NCBI GenBank assembly: GCA_937908115.1
Contig: CALEQZ010000002.1
Location: forward strand, 1 to 64,000
Source: an uncultured Alcaligenaceae bacterium
Lineage (GTDB): Bacteria > Pseudomonadota > Gammaproteobacteria > Burkholderiales > Burkholderiaceae_B
Reading direction: 5' to 3'
Length of the DNA: 64,000 nt
The notes below the pieces were generated by a model. The model did not search any database, was not told the origin of the DNA, and saw only the letters and a program-made list of their open reading frames with translations. Shown piece by piece: positions 1 to 8,746 of this stretch. A program made the position numbers and the translations under genes. Every line of letters starts with the position of its first letter. The first letter of the stretch is position 1.

Positions 1-2
1 AC

Positions 3-78
<76 letters not shown>

Positions 79-113
79 ACGAAAAAGCGAAGTTGAAGTT
101 GCAGTACGGTCCT

Positions 114-189
114 GTCCCCTTCGTCTAGAGGCCTAGGACATCACCCTTTCACGGTGAGTACAGGGGTTCGAATCCCCTAGGGGACGCCA
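114..189 (+). tRNA. tRNA-Glu (anticodon TTC)
   Basis: The acceptor stem GTCCCCT pairs with AGGGGAC. The anticodon arm TCACC-CTTTCAC-GGTGA gives anticodon TTC, and the T-arm is AGGGGTTCGAATCCCCT. It ends in an encoded GCCA. It lies between tRNA-Ala and tRNA-Asp in a probable single transcript. Confidence 0.97.
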
Positions 190-232
190 GCCATTTCGAT
201 GGCAGGCACGGGACAAAAAATTATGCCGCTGC

Positions 233-309
233 GGAGCGGTAGTTCAGTTGGTTAGAATACCGGCCTGTCACGCCGGGGGTCGCGGGTTCGAGCCCCGTCC
301 GCTCCGCCA
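233..309 (+). tRNA. tRNA-Asp (anticodon GTC)
   Basis: The acceptor stem GGAGCGG pairs with CCGCTCC. The anticodon loop CTGTCAC carries GTC, the D-loop is AGTTGGTTAGA, and GCCA is encoded at the end. It is the last tRNA of the cluster and is followed directly by a terminator hairpin. Confidence 0.97.
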
Positions 310-328
310 AGATTGCAGACAGACGACG

Positions 329-357
329 AAGCCCTGAGCAATCAGGGCTTTTTTGTT
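329..357 (+). terminator. Rho-independent terminator of the tRNA cluster
   Basis: A 9-bp stem, AAGCCCTGA/TCAGGGCTT, has the loop GCAA and is followed by a run of T. It lies 20 bases after tRNA-Asp. A converging gene ends 30 bases further on, so the hairpin may stop both transcripts, although the T-run favours the plus strand. Confidence 0.9.
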
Positions 358-387
358 TTCCGGTGCCACCTGCGGCACCCGTGCGTT

Positions 388-1245
388 TCAGCCTTGCAGC
401 CCGAACAGGCGCGCCGCGTTGCCGTACAGCACCTTGTCGATGACGGCATCCTTGAGCCCCAGCGCCAGGACGTCCTCGATGCTCTGGCCGATGGGCCGGA
501 AGGGATAGGACGAGCCGAACAGCAGCTGGTCGGCCAGGAACCCATTGGCGGCGTCGACGTAGGCTTGCCAGCCGGGCAGGAACAAGTACATGTCCGGGGC
601 GAGGTAGACGTTTTCGTAGCGGAAGGCGATGCCCAGCGCCTGCTGGACGTTGGGCCAATAGCCGTGGCTGATGACAAGCGGCAGGCCGGGAAAGGCCTGC
701 GCGACCCTGGCCAGCGGCGCCGGGTCGTTGTAGCGCGGGTCCGGCGTCGTAGGACCGCTCATTAGGAAGACCGGCACGCCATGCGCGGCAGCCAGCTCGT
801 AAATGGGCCAGTAGACCGGGTCGTCGGGATGGCGCGCAGGCAGGCCAAAGCCCGGTTCCAGGTCGATGCCGGCTAGCCCGAGCTCACCGAGCGCGCGCTC
901 GGCCTCCTGCACCGCGGCGCGCTCGCCCTGCAAGGCGGGATCGACCCCGGCGATGCCGATCAGCTCGTCGTGGCCATGGACGATCCGGTGGATGGTGTCG
1001 TTGGGCAAATGCTGCGACGGGGTGTGGCGCCCGACGACGACGGCCTTGGAAAGCCCGGCCTTGCGCACTTCTTCCAAGAATCCTTGCTGGGTCAGCGAGC
1101 GTTCGAAATGTGCATCGTCACCCCGGGTGCCGACCCGGCGATTGAGCCAGCGGGCCGTTGCGTGCTCGGGCGAGCCCGGCGTCGCGCCGAAGAAGTCGTG
1201 CAGGAAGGCCGGGCGGCAGCGCACGTCGATGATTTTCCTGGTCAT
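388..1245 (-). CDS. Amidohydrolase-2 family protein lacking the usual metal ligands
   Basis: A 285-residue TIM-barrel protein of the Amidohydro_2 type; the family usually does metal-dependent hydrolysis or decarboxylation. The strand-1 motif normally reads HxH but is DVRCRP here (R9, R11). The late aspartate of the GTDYP-like motif is GSSYP (residues 244-248). The central SHGYWPN (H194) is kept. The metal site is therefore probably altered, and the reaction cannot be named. The ATG at 1243-1245 was chosen because the reading frame further upstream overlaps metQ and has no family similarity. It is the last gene of the twelve-gene sulfur operon, 16 bases after the second metQ, so it may process the organic fragment left after sulfur removal. 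Confidence 0.82.
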   Translation of the reverse strand: MTRKIIDVRCRPAFLHDFFGATPGSPEHATARWLNRRVGTRGDDAHFERSLTQQGFLEEVRKAGLSKAVVVGRHTPSQHLPNDTIHRIVHGHDELIGIAGVDPALQGERAAVQEAERALGELGLAGIDLEPGFGLPARHPDDPVYWPIYELAAAHGVPVFLMSGPTTPDPRYNDPAPLARVAQAFPGLPLVISHGYWPNVQQALGIAFRYENVYLAPDMYLFLPGWQAYVDAANGFLADQLLFGSSYPFRPIGQSIEDVLALGLKDAVIDKVLYGNAARLFGLQG

Positions 1246-1261
1246 GTCGGCACCGCTTTGG

Positions 1262-2080
1262 TCAAGGTCGCGCCTGTTGCAGCCAGGGCAGGGAATACAG
1301 TCTTTCGTCGCCGGCAAACGACTGCTTGATCCGCGCCCGCACGGCATCCGAGGACTGGTACACCTCGATGAAGCGCCGGATGCGCGCGTCGTGGACGCGG
1401 TCGCTGCGGGCGACGAACCGTATGGCGTAGTAGAGGTCGTCGACGCTAGAGTACAGCAGCGCAGACCTGGCCAACTCCGGCTGGCCGGCATTGACCAGGT
1501 GGGCAGGGTACCCCTGGGCCAGGTCCAGGTCGTCGATGGCGCGCACCAGCTGCGGCCCCGGCACCTCGACGAGCTTGAAATGGCGCGGGTTATCGACAAT
1601 GTCATGGACGGTGCCGCGTACGCCCACGCCCGGACGCAGCTTGACCAACCCTGCCCGATCCAGCAACAGCAATCCCCTGCCTTGGTTGACGGGGTCGTCG
1701 GCCACGCCGACCAGCGCCCCCTCGCGCAGTTCGGCAAACGACTTCACTTTCTTGGAGTACAGGCCGATGTTGGGCAGCAGGCCGACGGCCACGCTTTCTA
1801 TCCTGAAGCCGCGTTCCTGGATCGCATTGTCCAAGAACGCCTGGTGCTGGAAATAATTGAGATCGATGTCGCCCGCGTCCAGCGCCGTATTGGGCATGGT
1901 CCAGTCGGTGAACTCGACGATCTCCACATCCAGCCCCGCCCGCTTGGCTTCGGCAGCCGCGACATGGGCCGAATCGGCCAGGGCGCCAGGCGTCACGCCT
2001 ACCTTCAAGGGCGCGGCACCTGCCGAGGCGATCATCCAAGCCGCCAGCAGCGCTGCGCAACGCGCGTGGGTCTTCTTCAT
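1262..2080 (-). CDS. metQ: MetQ/NlpA-family periplasmic binding protein (second copy)
   Basis: A 272-residue solute-binding protein with an N-terminal signal peptide ending near ASAGAA. It has family signatures KVGVTPG, EFTDW..PN, DLNYFQHQAFLD and ANDPVNQGRGLLLL-like (DDPVNQGRGLLLL). No lipobox cysteine follows the signal, whereas enterobacterial MetQ is a lipoprotein, so it is probably soluble in the periplasm. It should deliver substrate to the single MetN/MetI pair upstream in the operon, which also has its own MetQ. The ligand may be methionine or, given the neighbours, an organosulfur compound. Confidence 0.88.
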   Translation of the reverse strand: MKKTHARCAALLAAWMIASAGAAPLKVGVTPGALADSAHVAAAEAKRAGLDVEIVEFTDWTMPNTALDAGDIDLNYFQHQAFLDNAIQERGFRIESVAVGLLPNIGLYSKKVKSFAELREGALVGVADDPVNQGRGLLLLDRAGLVKLRPGVGVRGTVHDIVDNPRHFKLVEVPGPQLVRAIDDLDLAQGYPAHLVNAGQPELARSALLYSSVDDLYYAIRFVARSDRVHDARIRRFIEVYQSSDAVRARIKQSFAGDERLYSLPWLQQARP

Positions 2081-2099
2081 GCATGCTTCTCCAACGGAA

Positions 2100-3476
2100 T
2101 CAAACCAGCACTTCGGCTTGGCGAGCCGGATGCGTACCCGGCAGCCGGTCGCCCCTGCCGAACAGCTTGTGCCGCAGCGTTCCCGGCGCGTAAGCCGTCT
2201 TGTACCGGCCGCGGTCCTGCAGCTCGGGCACGACTAGGTCGATGAAGTCGGTCCAGGTTTCCGGCACGACGATCCGGGTCAGGTTGAAGCCATCGACGTC
2301 GCCCTCGTCCATCCAGGTTTCCAACTGGTCGGCGACGTGGGCAGGATCGCCTACGAGGGTGGGATAGCGCGACCCCAGCAGGTGCTGCTGCAGCAGCTGC
2401 CTGCGGGTGTAGCCCTTCTGGCGCGCGAACTGGGTGGCCGATTGGATCGCATTGGATGGACCATAGGCGATGGGTTCGTCCCAGTCGTACCGCGAGAAAT
2501 CGATCCCTGTGCTGGCCGAGAAATGGGCCAGCCCTGCCTCGGGGTTGGCATACGACAGGTACTCCTCATGCCTGTCGCGCGCCTCGGCCTGCGTGCGGCC
2601 GGCCACGACGGCCAGCCCGACGATGATCTTCAGGTCATTCGGGCCGCGGCCGGCATCCACCGCCGCCTGCCTGAGTTTGCGCGCCGTTTCCCTGGCTGCC
2701 TTCGGGTCGGCCGCACCGATGAAAACCGCTTCCGCGTGGCGCCCGGCGAAGCGCCGCCCCCGCTCGGACGTCCCTGCCTGGTATAGGACGGGCGTGCGTT
2801 GCGGCGACGGCTCGGACATGTGGATCGCATGCGAACGGAAATACCGGCCGTCATGCTCGATGACGCGCACCTTGTCCGGGCGCGCATACACGCGCCCGGC
2901 TTTGTCGGCGACGACGGCATCGTCCTCCCAGCTATGCTCGAGCAGCTTGTAGGTGAGCGCGAGAAAATCCTCCGCCTTGTCGTAGCGGTCGTCGTGGTTG
3001 GCCAACCCATCATGGCCCAGGCCCCGTGCGCCGCTGTCCACATAGCCGGTCACGATGTTCCAGCCTATCCTGCCCGCGGTGAGGTGATCCAGCGTGGACA
3101 AGATGCGCGCGAAGGCATAAGGCAGCTCGGCGCTGATATTGCCGGTCACCCCGAACCCCAGGTGCTCGGTGACCGCCGCCATGGCGGAAACCAGCAGCCA
3201 GGGGTTGTTGACGGGCAGCTGGATGGACTCGCGCAGCGTCAGGTCGACGCCCTGTCCGTAGACGTCGTAGTAGCCGATGACGTCGGCAATGAACAATCCG
3301 TCGAACAGGCCGCGCTCCAGCGTCCGGGCGATGTCGGTCCAGTACGCGAGCGTCTTGTACTGGGTCGAGCGGTCGCGCGGATGCGTCCACAGACCGTGAT
3401 GGATGTGGCCGACGCAGTTCATGTTGAATGCGTTGAGGATGATTTGCTTCTTGCCGTCCATGTCCATGCCGCCCAT
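2100..3476 (-). CDS. LLM-class flavin-dependent monooxygenase (NtaA/SnaA/DszA type)
   Basis: A 458-residue bacterial luciferase-like FMNH2-dependent monooxygenase. Features seen are LNAFNMNCVGHIHHGLWTHP near the start, the GWNIVTGYVDSGARGLG stretch, VLYQAGTSERGRRFAGRHAEAVF and the late LVGDPAHVADQLETWMDEGDVDGFNL. Relatives oxidise chelators, dibenzothiophene sulfone or other organosulfur compounds and need a separate flavin reductase. The start is placed at the ATG one base after the sfnB stop codon; two further ATGs lie 9 and 15 bases downstream and are also possible. It sits between an SfnB-like gene and a metQ, so a C-S or S-oxide bond is the likely target (inference). Confidence 0.88.
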   Translation of the reverse strand: MGGMDMDGKKQIILNAFNMNCVGHIHHGLWTHPRDRSTQYKTLAYWTDIARTLERGLFDGLFIADVIGYYDVYGQGVDLTLRESIQLPVNNPWLLVSAMAAVTEHLGFGVTGNISAELPYAFARILSTLDHLTAGRIGWNIVTGYVDSGARGLGHDGLANHDDRYDKAEDFLALTYKLLEHSWEDDAVVADKAGRVYARPDKVRVIEHDGRYFRSHAIHMSEPSPQRTPVLYQAGTSERGRRFAGRHAEAVFIGAADPKAARETARKLRQAAVDAGRGPNDLKIIVGLAVVAGRTQAEARDRHEEYLSYANPEAGLAHFSASTGIDFSRYDWDEPIAYGPSNAIQSATQFARQKGYTRRQLLQQHLLGSRYPTLVGDPAHVADQLETWMDEGDVDGFNLTRIVVPETWTDFIDLVVPELQDRGRYKTAYAPGTLRHKLFGRGDRLPGTHPARQAEVLV

Positions 3477-3477
3477 C

Positions 3478-4746
3478 TCAGATTGCGCCGTGCCGAGGCG
3501 GGCGACGGCCATTCAGGGCATGATTGCCGATGGCGTGGTACTTCCAGCGCACTGGATCATGCAAGGTGTGGGTGCGCGCGTTGCGCCAGAACCGGTCCAG
3601 CCCGCGCCCGGACAGCGTGGCACCCGTACCGGAAAGCTCGAAAAGCTTGTTGCCGGCCAGCAAGCTGGCCGCCGTGGCAAGCGCCTTGGCCTGCGCCACG
3701 GCCACCGACGCGCGGGCGACGGTATCGTCATCGGGCGCGTGCCGCGCGGCCTCGACGTAGCGTGCCGCACGCGCGATCATGGCGTCGGCCGCCCGCAACC
3801 GCACGTGGACATTGCCGAGCTGGTGCAGCAGCAATGGATCGTCGGCAGCACGCTCGACATTGGCGTCTATCCAGGGCCTGGCATGCTGGCGCACGAAATC
3901 CAGGGTTGCCTGCAGCGCCCCATGCCCGATGCCTGCGTCGATGGCGGCATGCAGGATTTGCGCGAACGGGCCGATGGACGTCGGCCGGTCGAAAGACGCC
4001 TTGAACGGGACCACCCATTCGGGATCGACCTCGACGCGATCGAACTGGACCGTGCCACTGCCGGTCAGGCGCTGGCCGAATCCGTCCCAATCGTCGATGA
4101 TGGTCACGCCAGGTGCCGTGCGCGGGATGAAGGTCAGGTACGTGGTCTCCTGCCCGTCTTCGACTGCTGTCACCAGCGTCGGGATCCAATGCGCGTAGAT
4201 CGCGCCCGTGCAGTAAAACTTCTTGCCCTGCACATACCACCCGCCCTTTTCTCGCACCAACTGCGTGCGGCGCTTGAAATCCTTGTGGCCGATCTCGGCA
4301 AGCGCATTGCCCAGGCGCTCGCCGCGCAGCACGCGCTCGTAGAAAAAGCGCTGCTGCCGCGGCGTGCCGCCCACGCGCAAGACTTCCAGGGCATAGAAGT
4401 GGTTTTGCGGGATCTGCCCCAGGTTGCCGTCGGCGGCCGATAGGGTGGCGATGATCTGTACCAGCACGCCGGTGGAAACGCCGGCGCCGCCATGCTCGCG
4501 GGGGATGGTCACGCCCCACAGGCCGCTCTGGCTGAATGCATCGATCTCCTGCCACGGCAAGATGCGGTCGCGGTCGCGCGCCGCGGCGTCAACGGCGAAT
4601 CGGTCGGCCAGGCGCCGGGCCGTCTGCAGCGCCTCGTCCGCGTCGGTGATCACGTGCGCCGGTGCTCCAGGGGTCGCCGCAGGCGCCGGCTGGGGCGGCA
4701 GGACGGTGACGGCCTCGACGGGTTCCAGGGTTGGGGTCAGGGTCAT
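3478..4746 (-). CDS. SfnB-like acyl-CoA dehydrogenase-fold oxidoreductase (copy 2)
   Basis: A 422-residue flavoprotein of the acyl-CoA dehydrogenase superfamily, closest in pattern to SfnB sulfur-acquisition oxidoreductases. It has IPREHGGAGVS, GQIPQNHFYALE, FYCTGAIYAHWIP, the FAD region WDGFGQRLTGSGTVQFD and a C-terminal four-helix domain ending NARTHTLHDPVRWKYHAIGNH. SfnB takes part in dimethylsulfone use in Pseudomonas; the exact reaction is not settled. It lies 6 bases after its paralogue and 1 base before the flavin monooxygenase, so the genes are almost certainly co-translated. Confidence 0.88.
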   Translation of the reverse strand: MTLTPTLEPVEAVTVLPPQPAPAATPGAPAHVITDADEALQTARRLADRFAVDAAARDRDRILPWQEIDAFSQSGLWGVTIPREHGGAGVSTGVLVQIIATLSAADGNLGQIPQNHFYALEVLRVGGTPRQQRFFYERVLRGERLGNALAEIGHKDFKRRTQLVREKGGWYVQGKKFYCTGAIYAHWIPTLVTAVEDGQETTYLTFIPRTAPGVTIIDDWDGFGQRLTGSGTVQFDRVEVDPEWVVPFKASFDRPTSIGPFAQILHAAIDAGIGHGALQATLDFVRQHARPWIDANVERAADDPLLLHQLGNVHVRLRAADAMIARAARYVEAARHAPDDDTVARASVAVAQAKALATAASLLAGNKLFELSGTGATLSGRGLDRFWRNARTHTLHDPVRWKYHAIGNHALNGRRPPRHGAI

Positions 4747-4752
4747 GGCGGG

Positions 4753-5991
4753 TCAGTTCCATTGGTGGCGCCTGGGGAAGACGCCGTTGAGCAGGTAATT
4801 GCCCAGTAGGTGGTACTTCCAGCGGACCGGATCGTGCAGCGTATGGACACGGGCATTGCGCCAATGGCGATCCAGGTTGTGTGCGGCGCGCGTGGCCGAG
4901 GATCCGGCAAGCGCCAACAGCTGTTCGCTGGCGTCCAACGCCGCTTCGGTCGTCAGGATCTTGGCTTCGGCCACTGCCACCGACGCGCGGGCGCTGCTTT
5001 GCTCGGTGACGGGTTCCGCCCGGATGCTGTCCAGCAACTGCGCCGCTTCGCGCAGCACGGCACAGGCGGCATCGACCTGTGTCTGCAACTGCCCGACCTC
5101 ATGGATGATGTAGGGGTCGTCGGCCGCCCTGGCCACGCCTGAGTCCATCCACGGCCGGCTGCGTTCGCGCACGAAATCCAGCGCATCGCGAAGCGCCCCG
5201 CGCGCGATGCCGGCGTCGATGGCCGCCTGCATCAGCTGGGAAAACGGACCCGACAGCGTCGGTTCATCGGCGCGGCGCCAAATCTGGACGATGTCCTCGT
5301 CCTGCACGGGGACCTCCTCGAAGATGACGGTCCCGCTGGCCGTGGTGCGTTGGCCGAAGGCGTCCCAGTCGTCGATCACGCGCACCCCGGGCGCGTCGCT
5401 GCGCACCCACACCTGCACCGGTCGATCATGCTCGTCCAACGCCCGGAAAGGAATCCAATGCGCGAAAAGCGCGCCGGTGGAGTAAAAGCGTGTGCCGCTG
5501 ACGCGCAGCCCATGCGGCGTGCGCGACAGCCGTGCGGTGGCCTCGCTGACCACGCGGGCCCTGCCCTTGCGTTCCGGACCGGCGTTACCCAAACGATGCC
5601 CGTTGAGCACGTCGGCAAACCAGCGCCGCTGCTGCGCCGCCGTCCCGTAGTCCTTCAGGTTCTGGATCAAGGCGAAATGGTTCTGCGGGATCTGGCCCAG
5701 GGACGGATCGGCCTCGCACAAGATGACGAAAACCCTCGCCAGGGTCTCGCACGAGACGTCTGCCCCGCCGTGCTCGCGTGGAATGGTGATGGCCCCCAGC
5801 CCGCTGGCGCTATAACGGTCGAGCTCATCCCAGGGCAACCGACGTTGCCGATCCCGGCCAGCGGCGCCTTGGCGAAATTCCTCGGCCAGGCGCCGGGCAA
5901 TGTCCACGGCCTCCTGGTCGCTGCGTATGACGTGGGGACGGCGCGGCGGTGCCGGCCGCCGCGAGACGATATCGGTGCGAATGCTCGACAT
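4753..5991 (-). CDS. SfnB-like acyl-CoA dehydrogenase-fold oxidoreductase (copy 1)
   Basis: A 412-residue paralogue of the next gene downstream. It has the same landmarks: IPREHGGADVS, GQIPQNHFALIQ, FYSTGALFAHWIP, WDAFGQRTTASGTVIFEEV and the C-terminal NARVHTLHDPVRWKYHLLGNYLLNG. The start is the ATG at 5989-5991 (MSSIRTD), 17 bases after metI. An earlier ATG would overlap metI by 43 bases and adds an unrelated leader. Two adjacent SfnB-like genes suggest two related substrates or a heteromeric enzyme (inference). Confidence 0.87.
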   Translation of the reverse strand: MSSIRTDIVSRRPAPPRRPHVIRSDQEAVDIARRLAEEFRQGAAGRDRQRRLPWDELDRYSASGLGAITIPREHGGADVSCETLARVFVILCEADPSLGQIPQNHFALIQNLKDYGTAAQQRRWFADVLNGHRLGNAGPERKGRARVVSEATARLSRTPHGLRVSGTRFYSTGALFAHWIPFRALDEHDRPVQVWVRSDAPGVRVIDDWDAFGQRTTASGTVIFEEVPVQDEDIVQIWRRADEPTLSGPFSQLMQAAIDAGIARGALRDALDFVRERSRPWMDSGVARAADDPYIIHEVGQLQTQVDAACAVLREAAQLLDSIRAEPVTEQSSARASVAVAEAKILTTEAALDASEQLLALAGSSATRAAHNLDRHWRNARVHTLHDPVRWKYHLLGNYLLNGVFPRRHQWN

Positions 5992-6008
5992 GAGGAATCC
6001 CTGCGGAA

Positions 6009-6671
6009 TCAGCGGTTCTTGAGCCATCGCACGTAGCTGTCGCCCACCCATTGCACGGCGGTGACCAGCACGATCAACGCGGCGATGACGATGGCCATGA
6101 CCTGGGTGTCGAAGCGTTGATAGCCGTAGCGGATCGCCAGGTCACCCAGCCCGCCTGCTCCCACCGCGCCGGCCATGGCCGACGCCCCGATCAGCGACAC
6201 CAGTGTGATGGTGAAGCCCCCGACGATGCCAGGCAGCGCTTCGGGCAGCAGGACGTGGCGCACGATGTGCCACTTCTTGCAGCCCATGGCCTGGGCCGCC
6301 TCGATCAACCCAGGATCGATCTCCCGCAGGCTGACTTCGGCGATGCGGGCAAAGAACGGCGTGGCGCTGATCGATAGCGGCACGATTGCCGCCCACACAC
6401 CGATGGTGGTGCCCGCCACCAGGCGGGTAAAGGGGATCAGCGCCACCAGCAGCACGATGAACGGCGTGGCCCGGAACCCATTGACGACACTGCCCACGAC
6501 ACGGTTAAAGCGCGGCGACTCCAGGAAACCGGCGGGCGAGGTGACGATCAACAACACTGCGAGCGGAATCCCCGCGGCGAAGGCGATGCCGGCCGACACG
6601 CCGACCATCATCAGCGTATCGAGTAGCGCCTGGATATAGCGTTCAATGGGAATGGTCAGCGTCCAAGACAT
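6009..6671 (-). CDS. metI: MetI-type ABC transporter permease
   Basis: A 220-residue inner-membrane permease with about five hydrophobic segments. The cytoplasmic EAA loop reads EAAQAMGCKKWHIVRHVLLPEALPGIVGG. It matches the usual MetI length of about 217. The start ATG lies inside the 3' end of metN (29-base overlap), which indicates coupled translation. With MetN and the two MetQ proteins it forms a methionine-uptake-type importer; in this operon the substrate may be another organosulfur compound. Confidence 0.93.
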   Translation of the reverse strand: MSWTLTIPIERYIQALLDTLMMVGVSAGIAFAAGIPLAVLLIVTSPAGFLESPRFNRVVGSVVNGFRATPFIVLLVALIPFTRLVAGTTIGVWAAIVPLSISATPFFARIAEVSLREIDPGLIEAAQAMGCKKWHIVRHVLLPEALPGIVGGFTITLVSLIGASAMAGAVGAGGLGDLAIRYGYQRFDTQVMAIVIAALIVLVTAVQWVGDSYVRWLKNR

Positions 6672-7821
6672 GGCCCAGTACCTCTATGGAATGTGCGACG
6701 GCCTGCGGGCCGCCCGTCAACTCGGATAATTCCAGCGGCTGCCCATCGTCCCCGGGTACGGACAGCAACAGGTGGCCGTAAGGGTGCCCCTGTATGCGGT
6801 CCACGCCGCCGTGCACCAGGCGCACGGATCGGCGCAGCGCCTGCACGATGCGCGCGAGGTCCGGTTCCAGGCGACCGGCCCCCGTGTAGGACAGGCGCAA
6901 TACCGTGCGATAGCGCTGCGCTTGCGGCGGGCGGCTCAACAGCCGGTCGCGCAGGTCGTCCGGCAGGCTGTGCTGAAGCGGCGCCAACAGGGCCCGCGTG
7001 GCGTCATGCCTGGGTGCGCCAAACACCTGCCAGACTGGGCCGGTTTCAGCCATGTGGCCTTTTTCCAGGACCAGGACCTGGTCGGCGATCTCCCGGATCA
7101 CGCTCATCTCATGGGTGATCAGGATGATGGTGATGCCCAGCCGGCGGTTGATGTCGCGCAGCAGTCCAAGAATGGACTGTGTCGTTTCCGGATCCAGCGC
7201 CGACGTGGCTTCATCGCAAAGCAGGATCTCCGGCCGGGTGGCCAGCGCCCGGGCGATGCCGACACGCTGCTTTTGGCCGCCCGACAAGCGTGCTGGATAC
7301 ATGTCCCGTTTATCCTGCAGCCCTACCAGCGCCAGCAGTTCGGTCACCCGGCGTTCGATCTCCCGCGCCGGCGCGCCGGCCACGCGCAGCGGCAGGGCGA
7401 TGTTTTCGTAAACGGTCTTGGCCGACAGCAGATTGAAATGCTGGAAGATCATGCCGATGCGCCGCCGCAGGCGGACCAGGCCGCCCTCGTCCAATGTGCC
7501 GATATCGACGCCATCGACATACACCGTTCCCGAGGTGGGGCGCTCCAGCCGGTTGATGGTACGCAGCAAGCTGGACTTGCCTGCGCCGCTGCGGCCGATG
7601 ATGCCGAATATGCTGCCGGCGGGGATTGCCAGGCTGATGTCCTTGAGCGCATGCACGGGTCCGGCCGAAGACCGGTACACCTTGCAGACGTGGTCGAACA
7701 CGACCGATCCCTGCGCCACCCCGTGTGGCAGCGTCGTGCCGTCGGTGCGGGCGGCATCGCGGGTGCGATCGAACCACGCCGCCTCGCCCAGGCCGGTGCG
7801 CAATACGGATGCCTCGCTCAT
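6643..7821 (-). CDS. metN: MetN-type ABC transporter ATPase with C-terminal NIL domain
   Basis: A 392-residue ATPase. Walker A GRSGAGKSS lies at about 76-84, the LSGGQ signature at about 179-183 and Walker B ILLCDE at about 199-204, followed by the H-loop THEMSV. The last 100 residues resemble the NIL ligand-sensing domain that mediates methionine trans-inhibition in MetN. About 35 extra residues precede the ABC domain. The start was chosen at the ATG following TTGGAGAGCAGCCAT; an upstream ATG lacks this ribosome-binding site. It overlaps metI. Confidence 0.94.
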   Translation of the reverse strand: MSEASVLRTGLGEAAWFDRTRDAARTDGTTLPHGVAQGSVVFDHVCKVYRSSAGPVHALKDISLAIPAGSIFGIIGRSGAGKSSLLRTINRLERPTSGTVYVDGVDIGTLDEGGLVRLRRRIGMIFQHFNLLSAKTVYENIALPLRVAGAPAREIERRVTELLALVGLQDKRDMYPARLSGGQKQRVGIARALATRPEILLCDEATSALDPETTQSILGLLRDINRRLGITIILITHEMSVIREIADQVLVLEKGHMAETGPVWQVFGAPRHDATRALLAPLQHSLPDDLRDRLLSRPPQAQRYRTVLRLSYTGAGRLEPDLARIVQALRRSVRLVHGGVDRIQGHPYGHLLLSVPGDDGQPLELSELTGGPQAVAHSIEVLGHVLDADHSH

Positions 7822-7890
7822 ATGGCTGCTCTCCAACCGGCGGACCGAGGTCCGCCAGGCCAACTGCGATGATGGGAAAGCCCGGGTCGG

Positions 7891-8703
7891 CTAGTGCTTG
7901 AGCCAGGCCAGCGTGTAGAGCCGCTCGTCCTTCGCGAAATCCTTGTGGATCTGCTCGCGAACGGCCGGGGAATTCTGGTAGATGTGTATGAACTTCTGCA
8001 CCACCGGATCCTGCGTACGGTCGGCACGGACGACGAACTGGATGGAAAACCGCGCATCCTCGATGCCCGAATAGGCCAGCCCGCTGGACGGGTCGAAGGC
8101 ATTGGCCGCAACGATGAAGTGCGGATAGCCCTGGGCGATGTCGACGTCGCGGGTGATACGCACCAGCTGCGGCCCCTCGACTTCGACGAAGGTCAGGTTC
8201 TTGGGGTTCTCGACGATGTCGTTGAGCGTCCCCAAGAATCCCACGCCCGGTTTGAGCTTGACCAGGCCGACCTTCTGCAGCAGCAGCAGGCCCCTTCCCT
8301 GGTTGACCGGATCATTGGCGATGCCCACCTTGCCGTTGACCGGCACTTCGTCGACCGATTTGTGCTTGAGCGAATACAGCCCCACGTTGGCCAGGATGCC
8401 TGTGCCGGCGCTGGCCAGCTTGAAACCGTTCTTGCGAATGGCGTCGTCCAGGAACGGCTGGTGCTGGAAGTAATTGACGTCCAGGTCACCCGCGTCGACA
8501 GCGACGTTGGGCGTGGTCCAATCGGTGAACTCCACCGTTTCTACGTCTATGCCCTGCGCCTTGGCCTGCTCGGCCGCGACGATGATGGAATTGGCATAGG
8601 CGCCGGGCACCACCCCGATGCGCAGTTTGTCCGTGGCCGAAGCCGGCGCCGACGACATCGCCGCAACAAGGGCGGCGACAAACAGGTGTAGCGATTTCTT
8701 CAT
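7891..8703 (-). CDS. metQ: MetQ/NlpA-family periplasmic binding protein (first copy)
   Basis: A 270-residue periplasmic protein beginning MKKSLHLFVAALVAAMSSAPASA, a signal peptide with no lipobox cysteine. It shares EFTDWTTPNVAVDAGDLDVNYFQHQPFLDD and NDPVNQGRGLLLLQKVGLVKL with the second copy at 1262-2080. The ATG at 8701-8703 has AAGGAA nearby on the minus strand and is preferred over an ATG 66 bases earlier inside ssuD. Placed directly upstream of metN-metI, it is the primary receptor of that importer. Confidence 0.9.
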   Translation of the reverse strand: MKKSLHLFVAALVAAMSSAPASATDKLRIGVVPGAYANSIIVAAEQAKAQGIDVETVEFTDWTTPNVAVDAGDLDVNYFQHQPFLDDAIRKNGFKLASAGTGILANVGLYSLKHKSVDEVPVNGKVGIANDPVNQGRGLLLLQKVGLVKLKPGVGFLGTLNDIVENPKNLTFVEVEGPQLVRITRDVDIAQGYPHFIVAANAFDPSSGLAYSGIEDARFSIQFVVRADRTQDPVVQKFIHIYQNSPAVREQIHKDFAKDERLYTLAWLKH

Positions 8704-8746
8704 CGAATGGTTCCTTGAGCAAGAAGGGAAAAGGCGTGACCGGGCC

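Noticed and set aside
233..360. tRNA-Asp 3' end as an island attachment site
   Set aside because: No integrase, direct repeat of the tRNA end or mobile gene was seen; ordinary metabolic genes follow.
221..765. Open frames across the tRNAs and the amidohydrolase on either strand
   Set aside because: They run through tRNA genes or antisense to a recognised protein and match no family.
4753..6051. Longer N-terminus for the first SfnB-like protein
   Set aside because: The extra residues come from overlap with metI and lack a ribosome-binding site.
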